Below are positions 4,666 to 6,902 of a stretch of 6,902 nucleotides of DNA, piece by piece. Numbering within the stretch: the first letter of the stretch is position 1; each line of letters starts with the position of its first letter. The notes beneath the pieces were generated by a model that was given only the letters and a program-made list of their open reading frames with translations, searched no databases and was not told where the DNA came from. The DNA is from Gammaproteobacteria bacterium (GTDB lineage: Bacteria > Pseudomonadota > Gammaproteobacteria > Xanthomonadales > Xanthomonadaceae), in the NCBI GenBank assembly GCA_026398715.1, contig JAPLSI010000148.1, positions 1 to 6,902 of the forward strand. Reading direction: 5' to 3'. Position numbers and translations under genes: made by a program.

Positions 4666-6717
4666 ATGAAATACTTCAAGCCGAATGATTTCATCGTGGC
4701 ACGCTGGCTGGCCATTGCCGGCGCCGCAGGTGCCGCCGTAGCCCAGGCAATCGCCTACTACACGACAAACTCCTACTGGAACACGGTCGCTTTCGTCGCC
4801 GCCCTGCTGTCGGCGGCCGCCGTGGCCGGGCTGTGGCGCGCCATCAGCACGCGCAACACGGAGCTGGTCGAGGCCGTGCAGGAGTCGGACGACCAGCAAC
4901 GTGTGATGAAGCAACTGCATCGCGAACTGGAAATCCACCGCAACCTGGAACGCGAACTGGTTGAAGCACGCCAGGCCGCCGAGTCGGCAGTGATGGCCAA
5001 GGGCGAGTTCCTCGCCACGATGAGCCACGAAATCCGCACGCCGTTGAACGGCATCATCCCGATGCTCGACCTGCTGATGACATCAAAGCTTGCGCCGGAC
5101 CAGCAGGATTTCCTGCGCACGGCCTATACATCGTCGCGGCAGATGTTGCGCATCGTCGATGACATCCTCGATTTTTCCAAGCTCGAGGCCAACAAGCTGC
5201 AGCTCGAAACCACCAGCTTCAACCTGCGCGAGCTGCTCGATTCGATCATCCGCCTGCTGGAAAAGCCGGCGGAGACCAAGGGCCTTCGCCTGAACCTGCA
5301 ACTGGATCCGGGCGTACGCCTGGCCCTGCGCGGCGACCCGGTGCGCTTGCGCCAGATCCTGACCAACCTGGTCAGCAATGCGCTCAAGTTCACCGAACGC
5401 GGCGGCATTACCGTGGTGGTGACCCGCAAGGGCGAGACCCGTACGCAACACGAGCTGCGCTTCGAGATTCGCGATACCGGCATCGGCATCAGCAAGGAAA
5501 ACCTCGGCAACCTGTTCCGCGCCTTTGCACAGGCCGACGCTTCCACCACGCGCCTTTACGGCGGCACGGGCCTGGGCCTGGTCATCTGCAAACGCATCGT
5601 GGACCTGATGGGCGGCACCATCGGCGTGGATTCCGAACCGGGCCGCGGTTCGACCTTCTGGTTCGAGATACCGCTGCTCAAGGCCGTGGGCGACATGCAG
5701 GGCCAGCGCGCCGACCTCAACGGTGGCCGCATCCTGTTGCTGACGGCCGACGCCGGCCTGCGCCAGCGCATGCAGTCGGCTGCACCGGCCTGGGGCGCGC
5801 AGCTGTCCGATTCGGAAACCACGCAGGACGCCCTCGCCAAGTTGCGCGCGGCGCAAACGCGCGGCACCAACTGGGCGATAAACCTGCTGATGGTCGACCT
5901 GAACAGCGTACGCAGCACCACCATCGCCTTGCATCGCAACCTGCAGCGCTCGGCTGAATTCGAAGCACTGCCCGTCGTGTACCTCAAGGGCCAGGAAACA
6001 CCACCGCCGGAACTCAGCGAGGGCCAGCAGGTGTTGATCCTGTCGCGCACGATGGGCTCGGCGGAAATGCGCACCGCGATCAGCACCTTCATCGCCACGC
6101 CGCCTGCCACGCGCATCAACACCGGCGGCGGAACCATCCTTTCGTCCGAATTCGCGGACCTTGAACAACCCGTCGCCAAGGAAGCTGCCGCGCCCGGCTT
6201 GAAGGGCCGCGTCCTGCTGGTGGAAGACAATCCGATCAACCAGAAAGTCGCGCAAAGCCTGATCAAGTTGCTGGGATTGGAATGCGAGACGGCCGACCAC
6301 GGCGATATCGCCATCGAGAAGATGCGCACCGGCGACATCGACCTGGTGCTGATGGATTGCCAGATGCCGGTCGCCGGCTGCTGGAAGCCAGCCTTGCCTT
6401 GTGGCTGCAGCGATCGCCTCGCAAGACGGCCGCGCCGCGGCCGATTGCGGCGACGGCACCGGCACCGGCACCGGCTCCCGTGGCTGCGCCCGCGCCCACG
6501 GCGGCCAGGCCGGCTGTTCCAGCGGCAACGCCCGCGCCGGTTGCCGCGTCACCCGCGCCGCCCGCCGCTGCGCAGAATGCCGCAAGATTCGCCGCCGCTG
6601 CCTCTGCACCGGCACCGACCGCAGCCCCGCCCGCAGGCCCGACCACGCCCGTGCTCGAGATGGAAGTGGTGGAAGAGCTGCGCTCGATCATGGGCGCGGA
6701 GTACCAGGGCCTGGTGA
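4666..6717 (+). CDS. Hybrid sensor histidine kinase, frameshifted within its second receiver domain
   Basis: The ATG directly follows the TGA of the preceding gene, implying translational coupling. Two membrane helices (about 11-31 and 39-58) are joined by a loop of only a few residues, so there is no periplasmic sensor domain. A coiled coil (about 62-112) leads to HisKA (113-180) with H121 in '[11 protein letters not shown]', then HATPase (225-338) with N234/N238, 'DTGIGI' (270-275) and 'GGTGLGL' (299-305). A degenerate receiver (354-480) keeps D411 but lacks the acidic pair and normal switch residues. The second receiver starts well: E520/D521, phospho-acceptor D564, 'DCQMPV'. It breaks after V569 (codon 6370-6372). 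Residues 570-683 are Arg/Pro-rich out-of-frame translation of what was a receiver end, Ala/Pro linker and HPt. The kinase core is intact and could autophosphorylate, but relay through this receiver should fail. The expected partner is the receiver of the upstream FimX-like protein. Confidence 0.88.
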   Translation: MKYFKPNDFIVARWLAIAGAAGAAVAQAIAYYTTNSYWNTVAFVAALLSAAAVAGLWRAISTRNTELVEAVQESDDQQRVMKQLHRELEIHRNLERELVEARQAAESAVMAKGEFLATMSHEIRTPLNGIIPMLDLLMTSKLAPDQQDFLRTAYTSSRQMLRIVDDILDFSKLEANKLQLETTSFNLRELLDSIIRLLEKPAETKGLRLNLQLDPGVRLALRGDPVRLRQILTNLVSNALKFTERGGITVVVTRKGETRTQHELRFEIRDTGIGISKENLGNLFRAFAQADASTTRLYGGTGLGLVICKRIVDLMGGTIGVDSEPGRGSTFWFEIPLLKAVGDMQGQRADLNGGRILLLTADAGLRQRMQSAAPAWGAQLSDSETTQDALAKLRAAQTRGTNWAINLLMVDLNSVRSTTIALHRNLQRSAEFEALPVVYLKGQETPPPELSEGQQVLILSRTMGSAEMRTAISTFIATPPATRINTGGGTILSSEFADLEQPVAKEAAAPGLKGRVLLVEDNPINQKVAQSLIKLLGLECETADHGDIAIEKMRTGDIDLVLMDCQMPVAGCWKPALPCGCSDRLARRPRRGRLRRRHRHRHRLPWLRPRPRRPGRLFQRQRPRRLPRHPRRPPLRRMPQDSPPLPLHRHRPQPRPQARPRPCSRWKWWKSCARSWARSTRAW

Positions 6718-6902
6718 AGCTGTTCCTGGAAGACGCACCGCTGCACATCGAACGCCTGCGCGCCGCTGCGGCCGGCAATGACATCGCGGCCATGGTCGCC
6801 CCGGCGCACACGCTTAAGTCTTCAAGCGCCAATCTTGGCGCGCTGGCGCTGTCGTCGGTGGCCAAGCGGATCGAATTCGGCGCGCGCACCGAATCGCTGC
6901 CC
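6373..6902 (+). pseudogene. Out-of-frame 3' part of the hybrid kinase: receiver end, Ala/Pro linker and HPt domain
   Basis: Read in the frame with codons starting at 6378, this stretch encodes '[13 protein letters not shown]', the usual last helix of a receiver. A long Ala/Pro linker (about 6411-6650) follows, then an HPt domain beginning near '[20 protein letters not shown]' and containing 'HTLKSSSANLG', with the phospho-acceptor His codon at 6807-6809. The frame stays open to the window edge and continues past it. Linker and HPt are intact apart from being disconnected from the kinase frame. An ATG at 6660 lies in this frame just before the HPt domain, but no clear Shine-Dalgarno sequence precedes it, so separate expression is speculative. 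The linker includes a GGCACC triplicate (6455-6472). If the frameshift proves to be an assembly error, this is simply the C-terminus of the kinase. Confidence 0.85.

Noticed and set aside
3919..5028. Minus-strand open frame of 369 codons spanning the junction of the two signalling genes
   Set aside because: It crosses the boundary between two well-supported plus-strand genes and shows shadow-frame composition only.
6361..6385. Programmed ribosomal frameshift joining the kinase to its HPt domain
   Set aside because: No slippery heptamer is apparent. About 50 receiver residues are missing, which frameshifting cannot restore; a deletion explains both facts.
5083..6615. Long minus-strand open frame of 510 codons opposite the hybrid kinase
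   Set aside because: It lies wholly antisense to a gene with clear kinase and receiver motifs. Its composition (rich in Arg, Ala, Gln, His) is what high-GC antisense reading gives, with no recognisable domain.
6373..6717. Arg/Pro-rich C-terminal extension of the kinase as a genuine novel domain
   Set aside because: A different frame of the same DNA gives a proper receiver helix, Ala/Pro linker and HPt domain, so the Arg/Pro sequence is a frameshift product.

Overview
The window is high-GC, densely coded bacterial chromosome. The gene set (ErpA, bactofilin, a DUF6776-type membrane protein, a FimX-like c-di-GMP protein) and the protein sequences suggest a gammaproteobacterium of the Xanthomonadales/Rhodanobacteraceae type. 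This placement is inferred from recalled family resemblance, not from a search. No tRNA, rRNA, CRISPR array, insertion sequence or phage gene was seen, and no stretch over 300 bases lacks a gene.

The left part (1-1789) is read on the minus strand, in transcription order: a DUF6776-like membrane/coiled-coil protein, a bactofilin (4 nt apart), then erpA (iron-sulfur carrier) and the 5' end of a probable nudC (NADH pyrophosphatase), which overlaps erpA by 4 nt and runs off the left edge. The first two genes form a likely envelope/cytoskeleton pair. erpA-nudC may have its own promoter.

A 107-bp divergent intergenic region (1790-1896) separates this from the right part (1897-6902), read on the plus strand. 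It holds a near-consensus sigma-70 promoter pointing right, with a palindrome in its spacer. It also holds two minicistrons with good Shine-Dalgarno sequences, one overlapping the start of each divergent gene.

The right part is a two-gene signalling operon with no bases between stop and start. The first gene encodes a 922-residue protein: an HPt-like helical N-terminus lacking the histidine, an Ala/Pro linker, a degenerate receiver, an intact receiver, a degenerate GGDEF domain and a degenerate EAL domain resembling FimX. It looks like a non-catalytic c-di-GMP effector under phosphorelay control. The second encodes a hybrid histidine kinase: two membrane helices, coiled coil, HisKA, HATPase, degenerate receiver, second receiver, linker and HPt. 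In this copy the second receiver is cut at about 6372 by an internal deletion that also shifts the frame. Its last segment, the linker and the HPt domain are still recognisable but out of frame. This is either a real phosphorelay lesion or an assembly error, and it is the most notable anomaly in the window.
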